From NCBI GenBank assembly GCA_937967615.1, contig CALCMJ010000091.1, forward strand, positions 1 to 50,381: a DNA stretch of 50,381 bases, in the 5' to 3' direction. Shown here piece after piece: positions 8,243-19,300 of this stretch (position 1 is the stretch's first letter; each line of letters begins with the position of its first letter). The stretch is from an uncultured Saprospiraceae bacterium. Its GTDB lineage: Bacteria > Bacteroidota > Bacteroidia > Chitinophagales > Saprospiraceae. The notes beneath the pieces are model-generated. The model was not told the origin of the DNA. It worked only from the letters and a program-made list of their open reading frames with translations, and did no database searches. A program made the position numbers and the translations under genes.

Positions 8243-10135
8243 ATGAAAAAGAAAACAAAGAAGTTAAAGAAAAAGCAAGCTATCCAAATTGATAATTCTG
8301 CTGCTCCTTCTACAACTAATACATCAAAATTACTTCCAAAATTCTCTATTAAAGAGCATTTGCTGCCAATTCTACTTTTTTCTCTCCTCTGCTTCATATT
8401 ATATGGAAGAACTATTTCTTACGAATATGTCTTAGATGACACGATTGTCATCACAGATAATAATTACACTAAAAAAGGATTCTCAGGAGTAAAAGACATA
8501 CTTGCTTCAGATAGTTTCAAAGGGTATTTTGGTGAGCAAAAGAATCTGGTCCAAGGATCCAGATACCGTCCCCTATCCATAGTCAGCTTTGCAATTGAAT
8601 ATGCGTTCTTTGGTCTCAACTCCAAAGTAAGCCACTTCGTCAACATATTACTGTATGCTATTTGCTGCCTGCTCATTTACAGAATGTTGTTCTTCCTTTT
8701 CCCATCCAAAAACAACATGAAGTGGTTTCTGACAATTCCGTTTTTTGCAAGCCTACTTTATACATTACACCCATTACACATTGAAGCTGTTGCAAATATT
8801 AAAGGTAGAGACGAAATAATGGCAATGATAGGAGCTATTGTTAGCCTTATTTATGCTTTTAAGTACCAGCATACAAAAAAATTAATTTTTTTATTCGCCA
8901 TGTCTTCTTCCTACTTCCTGGGTATTTTATCAAAAGAAACCTGCCTGAGCTTCCTTGCGATAATTCCCTTGAGTATTTATTTTAAAACTAAGAAAATAGA
9001 CAAAGGTCTTCTTACCCTTTTTGGCGTCTTAAGCCTTTGCACCATTGGATACTTGATTATGCGTTACAACATTATCGGTTACCTAATAAATAGCAATGCA
9101 CGTAACACAGACATCATGAATAATCCTTTTGCTCAGATGAATCTTGGGCAGAAATCTGCCACTATTATGTACACTTTAGGTCTGTATGTTAAGCTACATT
9201 TCTTCCCTCATCCCCTTACACATGATTACTATCCCTATCATATTCCCATAATGGAGTGGGCAAAGCCTGGAACTCTTATTTCATTGATCTTATATCTAGT
9301 TATGATACTAATGGCAGTTTACGGTGTATTTAAAAAGAAAATGTATGTATGGGGAATATGTTTTTTCCTCCTTTCCACAGTCCTTGTATCAAATGTTTTG
9401 GTCAATGTAGGAACATTTATGAATGAACGCTTTATGTTCATGTCATCACTAGGACTCATGGTGCTATTCGCCCAATTTTCAAATGGATGGATTGCCCAAA
9501 AACTAAAATTACAAACTAAATATACTTGGATTCTTCCAGCAGTTTTTGCACTTGGTTTTTTTATAAAATCATGGGACCGGGTCCCTGCATGGAAGGATAC
9601 ACTTTCCTTAAATGCAAGTGCAATTAAAGTGTCTAAAAATAGCGCTCGATTAAATAGTTTTATGGCTACAGCAATTTTTGAAGATGTCAGATCTCAGCCA
9701 CAAACTCCTGAGAAGCTAGAACAGTTAAAACAGGCAAGAACTTATCTAGAGAAAGCACTTTCAATTCACAAAACATACTATAACGCTAACCTAATGAAAT
9801 CTGGTGTTGCTTCCGAAATTTACAAGTTCGATTCTGATCTCCCAGCTCTATTGAAAGCGTTTAAAGAAGTAGCCACTATTCGTCCAGATGTAGATTATTT
9901 AAGTCAATATTGCGAATACCTAAATCGTCAAAATAGAGACCCTAAAAAGCTCCTAGATTTTTATTACGACCTAGGATACAACACACTATATAAACAAGCT
10001 AGAAATGCAAAATGGGCAATCCATTTCCTTGAACTAGGCTATGCTCTAGACCCGAATAGTTCCTTTATAAAAAGTGCCTTGTCTGAAGTGTATTCTGTCG
10101 CTGGCAATACGGCTAAAGCTCAACAATATCAATAA
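8243..10135 (+). CDS. TMTC-like membrane glycosyltransferase with C-terminal TPR region
   Basis: A 630-residue protein with a very basic N-terminus, about ten to eleven membrane segments (about residues 38-430) and a soluble helical C-terminal third. The first periplasmic loop carries LDDTIVITDN and GSRYRPLSI. It resembles GT-C glycosyltransferases of the PMT/TMTC type, where an acidic pair in this loop is catalytic. A DUF1736-like core follows, with HPLTHDYYPYHIP in a later loop. The tail (about 465-630) looks like degenerate TPR helices. A dolichyl- or polyprenyl-phosphate-sugar-dependent transferase acting on exported proteins is inferred, but sugar and target are unknown. The stop codon overlaps the dprA start by one base (TAATG), so the two are probably co-transcribed. 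Confidence 0.78.
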   Translation: MKKKTKKLKKKQAIQIDNSAAPSTTNTSKLLPKFSIKEHLLPILLFSLLCFILYGRTISYEYVLDDTIVITDNNYTKKGFSGVKDILASDSFKGYFGEQKNLVQGSRYRPLSIVSFAIEYAFFGLNSKVSHFVNILLYAICCLLIYRMLFFLFPSKNNMKWFLTIPFFASLLYTLHPLHIEAVANIKGRDEIMAMIGAIVSLIYAFKYQHTKKLIFLFAMSSSYFLGILSKETCLSFLAIIPLSIYFKTKKIDKGLLTLFGVLSLCTIGYLIMRYNIIGYLINSNARNTDIMNNPFAQMNLGQKSATIMYTLGLYVKLHFFPHPLTHDYYPYHIPIMEWAKPGTLISLILYLVMILMAVYGVFKKKMYVWGICFFLLSTVLVSNVLVNVGTFMNERFMFMSSLGLMVLFAQFSNGWIAQKLKLQTKYTWILPAVFALGFFIKSWDRVPAWKDTLSLNASAIKVSKNSARLNSFMATAIFEDVRSQPQTPEKLEQLKQARTYLEKALSIHKTYYNANLMKSGVASEIYKFDSDLPALLKAFKEVATIRPDVDYLSQYCEYLNRQNRDPKKLLDFYYDLGYNTLYKQARNAKWAIHFLELGYALDPNSSFIKSALSEVYSVAGNTAKAQQYQ

Positions 10136-11238
10136 TGTCTACGGATGATTTGCATAAGGCAATCGCTCTGACTCTAGTTAAAAACGTTGGGCCAGTAATA
10201 AGCAAGAATTTGATCAGTTACTGCGGCGGATTGGATGCCATATTCTTGGAGAAGAAATCAAGACTGCTTAAGATTCCACATATAAATGTCAAAATATATG
10301 ATCAGCTAAATTCAAAAGAAATACTTAAGAGAGCCGAGAAAGAAATTGCGTTTATTGAAAGACATAAAATACAAACGTATTATTTTTTATCCAATGATTA
10401 TCCTGCTAGATTAAAGCACTTTCCTGATGCCCCCATACTCTTATACTTCAAAGGAAGTCCAGTTATTAATCATAGACGCACCCTTGCAATTGTAGGCACA
10501 CGAAAAATCACTCAAAATGGAAGAGCAATTTGCGAATCAATTATAAAGGATCTTGTTAATTATGATGTTTGTGTATTTTCTGGACTTGCTTATGGCGTAG
10601 ATACGCACGCTCATAAAAACTGCGTTCACATGCAAATTCCTACAATTGGTGTTCTTGGTCACGGGCTGGATCTTCTCTACCCGTCAGAAAATATTAAGCT
10701 AGCAAAAAAGATGGTTCAGAATGGAGGTATCTTGACCGAGTTTTTATCTGGAACCAAACCAGAAGCAATGCACTTTCCTCAACGCAACAGAGTTGTTGCA
10801 ATGTTGTCTGATGCAGTGCTTGTTGTAGAATCTGGGGAATCAGGAGGTTCTATGATCACTGCAGACTTTGCATTTCAGTATAACAAAGATGTGTTTGCAA
10901 TACCTGGTCATCCAGATGATGCTATGTCAAAAGGTTGTAATCTACTCATCAAGCAAAATAAAGCATCCTTGGTTGAGAATGTGGAGGATATTGCAAAATC
11001 CTTGTCTTGGACATTGGAGAAAGAAAGCAAACAAAAAGCTCAAATGTCATTATCATTTGAATTTACTGAAGAGGAATCTCAAGTTATGAATCTTCTAAAA
11101 GGACGTAAGGCAATAGAACTAGATTCTATTCATTACAGAACTTCTTATCCTCTGTCCCGACTTTCATCTATATTATTAAATCTTGAATTCAAGGGAATAA
11201 TCAAAACACTTCCAGGTAAAAAATATATTTTGTCCTAG
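10135..11238 (+). CDS. dprA: DNA-processing protein DprA
   Basis: DprA binds incoming single-stranded DNA and loads RecA during transformation. The 367-residue protein has an N-terminal helical region, then the Rossmann-like DNA_processg_A domain (about 80-285). Its signature stretches are AIVGTRKIT, FSGLAYGVDTHAH, GHGLDLLYP, HFPQRNRVVA and ESGGSMITADFA. A C-terminal winged-helix-like region (about 305-367) is also present. Length and domain order match typical DprA. It starts on the last base of the preceding glycosyltransferase gene, an odd partner functionally. With comEC and the HHH gene at 690-3651, the window carries three parts of a natural transformation pathway. Confidence 0.95.
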   Translation: MSTDDLHKAIALTLVKNVGPVISKNLISYCGGLDAIFLEKKSRLLKIPHINVKIYDQLNSKEILKRAEKEIAFIERHKIQTYYFLSNDYPARLKHFPDAPILLYFKGSPVINHRRTLAIVGTRKITQNGRAICESIIKDLVNYDVCVFSGLAYGVDTHAHKNCVHMQIPTIGVLGHGLDLLYPSENIKLAKKMVQNGGILTEFLSGTKPEAMHFPQRNRVVAMLSDAVLVVESGESGGSMITADFAFQYNKDVFAIPGHPDDAMSKGCNLLIKQNKASLVENVEDIAKSLSWTLEKESKQKAQMSLSFEFTEEESQVMNLLKGRKAIELDSIHYRTSYPLSRLSSILLNLEFKGIIKTLPGKKYILS

Positions 11239-11252
11239 AATTAAAAATCAAT

Positions 11253-12380
11253 ATGAAAAAGGCAACAGTTTCTCTTATTCTATTAGCCTTTATGGCTTGT
11301 AAGGCGCAGGAACGCGTAATTGTAAAAGAAGTCATTAAAGAAGTTGCTACAGAAAAAAAAGACATCTATCCAAAGAATATCATACTAATGATAGGCGATG
11401 GCATGGGTTTAGGCCAAATATCTGCGGGCATGTACAACCAAGGAAATAAAACCGTTTTAGAGGAATTTCCAGTAATTGGTATTCACAAACCGGCTGCAAT
11501 CGATAATTTGATCACGGATTCTGCAGCTGCTGCAACTTCTTTTGCATGTGGAATAAAAACATATAATGGTGCAATAGGTGTAAACGCAGATACTATTCCA
11601 GTTAAAACTATTTTAGAAGAAGCTGAAGAACGCGGACTCGCAACCGGACTCGTAGCCACTTCAACAATTGTGCATGCAACACCGGCGTCATTTATTGCCC
11701 ACAATAAAGCAAGAAAAAATTATGAAGAAATAGCAGAGGACTTTTTAGAGACTGAGATTGATATATTTATTGGTGGAGGAAAAAAATACTTTGACAGAAG
11801 AAATGATGATCGCGATTTATTAAGTGAATTCAAAGGGTATAAAATAAGTCATTATGCCGAAAAAGAATTACAGGAGATAAGCCTAGATACTAATTTTAAT
11901 ATTGGATATCTCACTGCAGACGCTGACCCAATACCAGCAGCACAAGGTAGGGACTACCTTGTGCCAGCCAGTAGAATAGCTGTTGAATTTTTAGACAAAA
12001 AAGGAACAAATGGATTTTTTCTGATGATTGAAGGGGCCCAAATAGATTGGGGTGGACATGCGAACAATTCAGACTATATCCTCACTGAATTTTCAGACTT
12101 TGATAAAGCAATCGCTCAAGTTTTGGAATTTGTGAAACGCGATGGAGAAACACTTCTTATTGTTACGGCAGATCATGAAACAGGAGGATATGCTATCCAA
12201 CCTGAGTCCACAATGGATTCTCTTGTCACTGCATTTACCAGCACATATCACACAGGGACTATGATTCCCGTCTTTGCCTATGGCCCACAAGCAGAACGTT
12301 TTGCTGGGATTTATGAAAACACTGAAATTTATTTCAAAATGCGCCAAGCATACCAATGGGCTAAGTTATTATCAAAATAG
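11253..12380 (+). CDS. Alkaline phosphatase, lipoprotein
   Basis: This 375-residue enzyme hydrolyses phosphate monoesters and belongs to the PhoA-type alkaline phosphatase family. A lipoprotein signal ends at Cys16 (AFMAC), so the enzyme is probably anchored in the envelope. Family motifs are all visible: IGDGMG with metal-binding Asp near 49, the nucleophile Ser90 in TDSAAAATS, HATPASF, EGAQIDWGGH, TADHETGG, and the final STYHTGTMIPVFAYGP metal site. It is shorter than the E. coli enzyme but lacks none of these motifs. It follows dprA by 14 bases and may share its transcript. No pho-box-like site was recognised. Confidence 0.92.
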   Translation: MKKATVSLILLAFMACKAQERVIVKEVIKEVATEKKDIYPKNIILMIGDGMGLGQISAGMYNQGNKTVLEEFPVIGIHKPAAIDNLITDSAAAATSFACGIKTYNGAIGVNADTIPVKTILEEAEERGLATGLVATSTIVHATPASFIAHNKARKNYEEIAEDFLETEIDIFIGGGKKYFDRRNDDRDLLSEFKGYKISHYAEKELQEISLDTNFNIGYLTADADPIPAAQGRDYLVPASRIAVEFLDKKGTNGFFLMIEGAQIDWGGHANNSDYILTEFSDFDKAIAQVLEFVKRDGETLLIVTADHETGGYAIQPESTMDSLVTAFTSTYHTGTMIPVFAYGPQAERFAGIYENTEIYFKMRQAYQWAKLLSK

Positions 12381-12429
12381 TTTAAGTTTAAGTAGAATTT
12401 CTTAGTGAGTTGTCTTTCTGTGAACAAGG

Positions 12430-12446
12430 AATTCAATAATTGAATT
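12430..12446. repeat. Short palindrome after the phosphatase gene
   Basis: AATTCAAT and ATTGAATT flank a single central A, forming a 17-base near-perfect palindrome followed by TTTTAAG. It could be a weak terminator or a protein-binding site. AT richness makes chance occurrence possible. Confidence 0.3.
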
Positions 12447-12485
12447 TTTAAGACTTACTTAACGCCCATTGGCTTGTATTTCTAT

Positions 12486-12493
12486 TATCTTTG
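12486..12493 (+). promoter_or_regulatory. Possible -7 element of the thioredoxin-fold gene
   Basis: TATCTTTG fits TAnnTTTG exactly and lies 17 bases before the ATG at 12511. A TTG at 12469-12471 is the nearest -33 candidate but is closer than usual (14-base spacer). Confidence 0.42.
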
Positions 12494-12510
12494 GAATACA
12501 AAAATTAGCA

Positions 12511-13029
12511 ATGAAATCTATCGTTTATACTGTATTACTTGGCACATTTATTCTCTTTTCTTCTTTTGACAACGTTATTGAAGACAAAATTAATTGGGTT
12601 AGCTGGGAAGAAGCTGTAGAACTCAATAAGAAGGACCCAAAGAAAATGTTTATCGATGTATACACGGATTGGTGTGGCTGGTGTAAAAAAATGGATAAAA
12701 GCACCTTTACAGATCCAGAAATTGTCAAATATATGAACGAAAACTTCTATGCTATCAAGTTTAATGCTGAGCAGAAGGAAGATATTTCTTGGAATGGAAC
12801 CACCTTCAAGTTTGTTAAAAGTGGCAGAAGAGGTGCGCATGAATTAGCAAGTGCATTGCTGAATGGTCGTTTAGGCTACCCCTCCTTCGTTTTACTCGAT
12901 GAAGAATTTGCTAGAATAATGATATCTCCTGGCTTCAAGAAACCACCTCAACTTCAAAAAGAGCTAGTTTTTGCAAATAAAGAGATTTATAAAGAGCAGA
13001 ATTGGGAAGACTATAAACTTGAAAACTAG
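12511..13029 (+). CDS. Exported thioredoxin-fold protein
   Basis: A 172-residue protein with an N-terminal hydrophobic signal (about 4-18) and a thioredoxin-like domain. The active-site CGWC (Cys55-Cys58) sits in VYTDWCGWCKKMDKSTF, the pattern of the periplasmic thioredoxin_7/DUF255-like group in Bacteroidota. The later cis-proline loop reads RLGYPSFVLLD. It is predicted to act in thiol reduction or disulfide exchange in the periplasm. Its substrate is unknown, though the Cys-rich secreted proteins encoded next to it are candidates. ATG 12511 is preferred over an in-frame start 14 codons upstream because the signal peptide then starts correctly and the promoter element lies upstream. Confidence 0.87.
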   Translation: MKSIVYTVLLGTFILFSSFDNVIEDKINWVSWEEAVELNKKDPKKMFIDVYTDWCGWCKKMDKSTFTDPEIVKYMNENFYAIKFNAEQKEDISWNGTTFKFVKSGRRGAHELASALLNGRLGYPSFVLLDEEFARIMISPGFKKPPQLQKELVFANKEIYKEQNWEDYKLEN

Positions 13030-13365
13030 TTGATTAACTGTATTCTTTTTTTTACGGATTCCCTGTAATCGTTTAAGTTCTGAAGAATCTGTTTTCTAGG
13101 ATAAAAAAGAAATGAAAATCGACTTATTTAACATGTCTTGCATTTAACATATCCTTGTAATAAATTACGTAATTAATTAATTATTAATCTTTTACATATA
13201 GGGTTTTAATTTAATGTATTTTTTACCTATGCTTTTAGGCCTTATACCCTACCACTAAACTACATATTGTTCTTTTTATTCATGTTCCTTGTGTACCTTT
13301 AAGCTTGCATTAATTGCACATTATAGTTTGCAATAATTGCACTTTAATTTATACCAACTACTTGA
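13030..13365. other. Intergenic region with AT-rich stretch and paired dyads
   Basis: This is the only gap above 300 bases. A weak hairpin (AGTT/AACT) followed by a T-run at about 13027-13052 may end the thioredoxin-fold transcript. The middle is AT-rich and includes the palindrome ATTACGTAAT (13164-13173). A promoter-like TACCTTTA lies at 13294-13301, with TTG at 13267-13269 a somewhat long 24 bases upstream. Two copies of a 13-base dyad follow and are annotated separately. No RNA gene or small ORF could be supported. Confidence 0.5.
13306..13342 (+). promoter_or_regulatory. Two dyad repeats, possible operator of the giant gene
   Basis: TGCATTAATTGCAC (13306-13319) and TGCAATAATTGCAC (13329-13342) are direct repeats 23 bases apart, about two helical turns. 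The second contains a perfect dyad, TGCAAT-A-ATTGCA. The first has one mismatch. They lie just downstream of a promoter-like TACCTTTA and 24 bases before the start codon, where a dimeric regulator bound side by side would block or modulate transcription. Confidence 0.45.
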
Positions 13366-16300
13366 ATGATGAACGTATCGAAATTCTCTAGAGAATTTGT
13401 TATGATATTTGCTTTTTGCATTTTATCCATAGCAGGTTTTTCCCAAATATGTATTGATGGTGATTATTGTCCAAACCCTACAGGAGGTGACCCTGCAGGG
13501 AATTGTGCTGATCCAACTGTTGTTGATGAATGGGCATCTGCCTTTGATAGTGTGTTTACTGGAGCATCTGGTTCTTGTGAATTTGCAGAAATTTTTGTGA
13601 CTGTCATTGACGGAACCTTGTATATGGCAATTGTCAAAGGAAATGAAGGTGCAGCCCACTTCTTTGCATATTTTGATACGGATTGTGATCCTACAACAGG
13701 AGATCTAGCTCATGGAGGTGCTGACAAAGTCTTGCAATTCAGAGTAAGACAGTCAGGAAATCCATCATTAGAAATCTTAGGAGTAAGATGTTGGGATGCA
13801 GCTAGTGGTGATTTTGGACCTCTTATGGGTGGTGGAATAGGAATGATAGCTGATGGAGCATCGGATGCTTGTGGCGGAGTTGATCTTAACTTTGTAGAAA
13901 TGAGCTACCCTATTGAAGGGGTATTTGATCCTTGTCAGGAAGGTTGTAGTAGTGTTACTTTAACTTGGATAGAATCAGTTTCAGGTTGGTCAGAAAATTC
14001 TTCTTTTTGTGATGCAGAGTTTACCAATTTTGAAATTCCTGTAAATGAAATTCCAACAGCAGATTTTAATTTCCCGCCAGGGCCTATTTGTGTAGGAGAA
14101 TCAGTAATTTATGATGCAACAAGTTCTATTGATAATATACCTGTTGATGATGTCTTGACCTACTGTTGGGATATTGATTACCCAGGAAGTGGCCCTATTG
14201 TTTGTGATGACACAAACCCAATAATAACGGTAACATATAATACTGCAGGTATTTATCAAATTGCACTTGTCGTTGAGGATTCATATGGCTGTATGGATAC
14301 TGCGTTTATTGTCACTGATATGCTAGAGGTAGTAGAAGCTCCAGTGGCTGCTGGAACTGTTACACTAGATCCTTGTACACTAGAATTGACATATGATGGA
14401 TCAGCCTCCCTAGATGGTGGCGGATTAGATAATCTTGAATTTCAATGGGATTTTGGAGATGGAGGAATAAGTACAACAGAAACTGGGACATATACCTATG
14501 CCGATTGTGCTGGAACGGGAATAGTTACCTTAATAATTACTGATCCTGATATCGCTTCACCAGATTGTCAAATGGATACAATTATGTTTCCAATTGTTTA
14601 TGATACAACACCGCCAATAGTAACCTGCCCACCAGCAGTAACTGTAGGTTGTACTGATCCAATCCCAACGTTTACAAGCATTGCAGATTTCCTAGCAGCA
14701 GGAGGAACAATCGTAGATGACTGCGCAGGTGTAACCATAGCCATAACGAATGAAGTAGTTAGCGTGGGTACTTGTCCTGTTTCTCAGGTCATAACATATA
14801 CCTATGAAATTGCAGATTTATGCGGAAATGTCGGTTCTTGTGATTTTGAAGTAAACGTAGTAACTGATCAGCTTCCTGTTATTCTTACCTGTCCTCCAGA
14901 TGTGATTTTGGAATGTGGGATGTCCACAGATACAGCTGATTTAGGCGTGCCGGTTTTTGAACCAAATCCATGTGGAATAAATCTTGTTGTTGTAGATGTA
15001 GTCATGGGTGGTAGCTGTCCAGATGAAATGGAAATAATGAGAACCTTCACAGCGGTAGATCCTTGCTTAGGTGATGTAAGCTGTGTACAAATCATAATGA
15101 TTACGGACCCAACACCTCCAATGTTTGATGATCCTATTCCAGCTGATTTATTAGTCGAATGTGCTGCGGATGTACCTCCACCACCTATCATCAATATGAC
15201 GGATAACTGTGGGAGCATGTTTATGATAATGCCAGTAGATGTAATCTTGCCAGGTACCTGTCCTAATGATTTTATCTTACAAAGGACTTGGTCTATGGCA
15301 GATCCTTGTGGTAACATAGCTTCCGCTACCCAAACGATAACTGTAAGTGATGTTACACCACCTACGATTGATGACCCAATACCAGCAGATTTGATTGTGA
15401 ATTGTGCAGTTGAGATACCAGCTGGACTTGACTTAAATGTTTCTGATAATTGTGGTGGACCTGATCTTGTAAGTCCAGTAGATGTAACAATATCTATGGG
15501 TGTATGTGTCAATGATGTTCTCATAGAGAGAACTTGGACTTACGCTGATGAATGTGGAAATGAAGTTTCTGCAACTCAAACTATAGAAAGTGTTTCTATA
15601 CCTCCAACTTTTGACGGTACAGCTCCGGTTGACCTTATGTTAGAATGCGCTAGTGATATTCCTGCGCCTATTGATTTACCAGTAACTGACAATTGTGATG
15701 GAGCAGATATAGTAAGTCCAGTAGATGTTACAGTTTCTATGGGTACATGCTTAAATGATATAGTGATAGAAAGAACATGGGAATACACAAACTCTTGTGA
15801 TTTTACAATTTCAATGATGCAGACTATTACCGTTTTAGATATAACGATGCCTGTATTTGATCCTGCACCACCTGCTGATGTGGAAGTGGAATGTGCTGCA
15901 GATGTTCCCGCACCTATAGATATTGCATGGACAGACAATTGTGGTGGCAGCGGAACAGCATCTCCAGTAGACGTAATTTTACCTGGTGGTTGCCCAAATA
16001 GATTTACTGTTGAAAGAACGTGGACTGCGATTGATGAATGTTTAAATGAATTCACACATACCCAGATAATAGCTGTCGATGATATAACTCCTCCATTATT
16101 AGTTTGCCAGGATGTTACTGTAGATTTTGAAGGAAATCCTAATGTCGTTCTTGTTCCAGATGATTTTATAGTATCCGTATCTGATAATTGTGGTGCGTTC
16201 ACCATAACGGCTGATCCTCCTGAGTTTCATTGTTCTGATATCCTACCTGATACAACAGCAATGGTAGAAATAATAGCAACAGATGATTGTGGGAACGAAT

Positions 16301-19300
16301 TCGTTTGTATCGCAAACATTACGTTTATAAACTTTGCACCTATGGAATTGTTCTGTCCTGGTGACACAACAATCTTTTTAGGCCCAGGAGAATGTAATGC
16401 AGTTGTTCCTTATATCGTAAGTGGTATCAATCCTTGTGGCGACCCACCTATCATAACTCAAATTGATACCTCTGGTTATACAACAGGGGACGGATTCCCT
16501 ATAGGAACTACTTTCCAAGAATATATGGCCACAAATGAGTTTGGAGATACACTTACTTGTAGCTTTAATATCACAGTCATTGAAAATGATGATCCAAATG
16601 ATGCCTTAGTTTGTAACGACTTAGTGAATATTTCTGTAGACCAAAATTGTATGGTAGAAATTACAGGAGATGTCATTTTAGAAGGGAATAATTATGGTTG
16701 CGAAGACAGTTTAATAATTACAATTTTCACCATCTATGGTGATACTGTCTTAAACCCAATCACCTTCGATCCAGACTATTCGCCTACAAATAATAATTAT
16801 GTTGTTTGTGTAACTGATCCAAATTCAGGAAACACCTGTTGTGGTGAAATACATTTAGAAGATAAACTTGATCCAGCAATCCAATGTCCATGTCCTCCGG
16901 GAGCTTGGATGACAGATCCTGCTTGTCAGAGAACATGTCTTAACATAAATCAAATAATGAACGGTCAGATAGGCCAACCTGATGTCAGTGATAACTGTGT
17001 AGGTGTTGTCCCTGTTTTTGGAGGTGCTAATCTAATTGAGCAAGCAGAATGTGGTGCATATATTGTAGAACAGTTCTGGTCGCTCACAACTGATGTCTAT
17101 GATGGGCAGAACTTCCCTGAAATTAATTGTACCAATGAATATTATATTTCTCCAGTTGACATCTCATTAGTTACAGTGCCGCCTGATGTTGTCATTGATT
17201 GTACAGATTCTGGAAATACAGATATAACACATCCAGACAATACAGGATATCCTAGACTTGGAGGTGATCTATTAGATTCTCAAGATCAAAATCCATTCTG
17301 TAACATATATGCAGCATACACGGATGTAGAAATTCCGTCTTGCGGAACTGAATGTGGAAACGTAATGAAAGTAGCACGTTTCTGGACAATAGTTGACTGG
17401 TGTACTGGAGTAACGGAAGAATTCTATCAACTGATTAAAGTTGCTGATGATGAAGGACCAACTATCCAAATGGAAGATGTTTACACAAGCACAAATGCTT
17501 GGAAGTGTTCAGCAGACATCTGGTTTACTGATCCACAACTTCACGATAATTGTAGCTACGATCTTGACTGGTACATTGTAAGCACTAACTCAGGTGCAAC
17601 TTTGGTAGATGTCAATGGTCAGCAGAATTCTAATAATCCTAAACAACATGCCTTAAATGTTCCTAAAGGAACTTGGGAATTTGTAATTGGAAGTACAGAT
17701 TGTTGTGGTAATCTAGGATCAACGACTATTAATGTAACTGTTGCAGATCTTACTGCACCAGTGCCAGTCGCAAAAGAATATATAACGGTAAGTCTTACAA
17801 GTGGAGGTCTAGATCCTGATGGCATAGCTAAAATTTTCTATACAAGTCTTGATGAAGGAAGTCACGATAACTGTACAGATGTATTTATAGAAATCCGTAG
17901 AGAAACAGATGCGTGTGGGATCAATGGTAACTCAACTTACAGCAATAAAATTCCTGCTATCTGCGATCCATGGTATAACAGTAATGATCATGATTACGGA
18001 GAACTTGTGAAATTCTGTTGTGAAGATCTTACTGAAGTAGATGGTGACGCTATGTACGGAATGGTAAAAGTGTGGATGCGTGTTTGGGATGATGCAAACA
18101 TGGACGGAGAATATGGAAGTTATACATACTATGATAACCCAGGGAATGATCATGACTACTGTGAGTTTGATGATAACTTTAATGAAGTATGGTCATGGGT
18201 ACGTGTAGAAAATAAAACAGAAGCGAATCTTATCTGCCCGCCAGATATTACAATTCCATGTGATTGGGATTATACAGACCTTTCAATAACAGGTTCATCA
18301 GCAGGATCTACGACATGTGGAACTGCAGAAGTCATGTATGAAGATTGGGCAGATATTCATTGTGGCGAAGGTTATGTCCTTAGGGAATGGAGTATTCCAG
18401 GATATGATTATAAATGCACTCAGACAATTACGATTACTCCTATTATTACGCCTCTTGAGGTTGTGTGTCCTGTAGATCCAGCGACCCAATCTAATAAGGT
18501 GATAGTAGATTGTGCGGATTACGATATTCCAGAACCTTGGGTGTCTTCTGCTGCATGCAGCCTTACAGGAATATCTTCAGACATAGATACCTTCTGGTTT
18601 GAAGCCGGAGCTTGCTACAAAGTAATCAAGACTTGGAGAATTGTTGATTGGTGTAGTGGAGAAGAAGTATTCTGTGACTTTACTGTAAGCCTTATTGATA
18701 CAGATGCTCCTATGGTAACTTGCCAAGATACTTGCATTGGTGTTGATGATTTCTGGGATGCAGATGGAGATGGAAATACATGTGAATTCGCAAACAATAT
18801 AATACTCACTAACAGTGCTGGAGATGATGGTGACTGTGGGAGTGAATGGATAAAGTGGCTTATTCAGGTTGATTACTGGGGTGATGGAGTTGTTGAATAT
18901 GAAGGAAGTAGTTTTGTTCCTCATAATTCTTCTAATTATGTTGCACCTACGCAATCAGGAGCAGATGTATCTGTTTCACTGAATAAGAACGCTGCAAGTG
19001 CCGAATGGGCAAGACATATAATTAAATGGAAAGCATTTGATGGATGCGGTAATGTAAACCAATGTACGCAAGTACTTGAAGTAGGTGATAAAAAAGCACC
19101 TACACCATACTGTATAGAAATAAGTACTGCACTCATGGATACGGATCCGCCATTAGTAGAGATCTGGGCAATAGATTTCAACGCAGATAGTTTTGATAAT
19201 TGCACTGCTAAAAATCAGTTGCTATATACGTTTGATCAAGTGTCACCCGTGTTTAGTAAAATAACACAAACGCATTGTTTTGATGAAAGTGGAGAAGTGC

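Noticed and set aside
13030-13365. Possible tRNA or small RNA in the long intergenic region
   Set aside because: No cloverleaf, T-loop sequence or terminator hairpin with a strong stem could be found.
15112-16086. Regular repeats considered as a CRISPR array
   Set aside because: Period is about 243 bases, repeats are diverged at DNA level and lie in frame in a secreted protein; no cas genes.
14868-16205. Two long reverse-strand open frames (218 and 209 codons) inside giant gene A
   Set aside because: They mirror the coding frame of the tandem HYR-like array, have Ser/Thr/Ile-rich composition with no domain, and lack promoters. They are shadows of the real gene.
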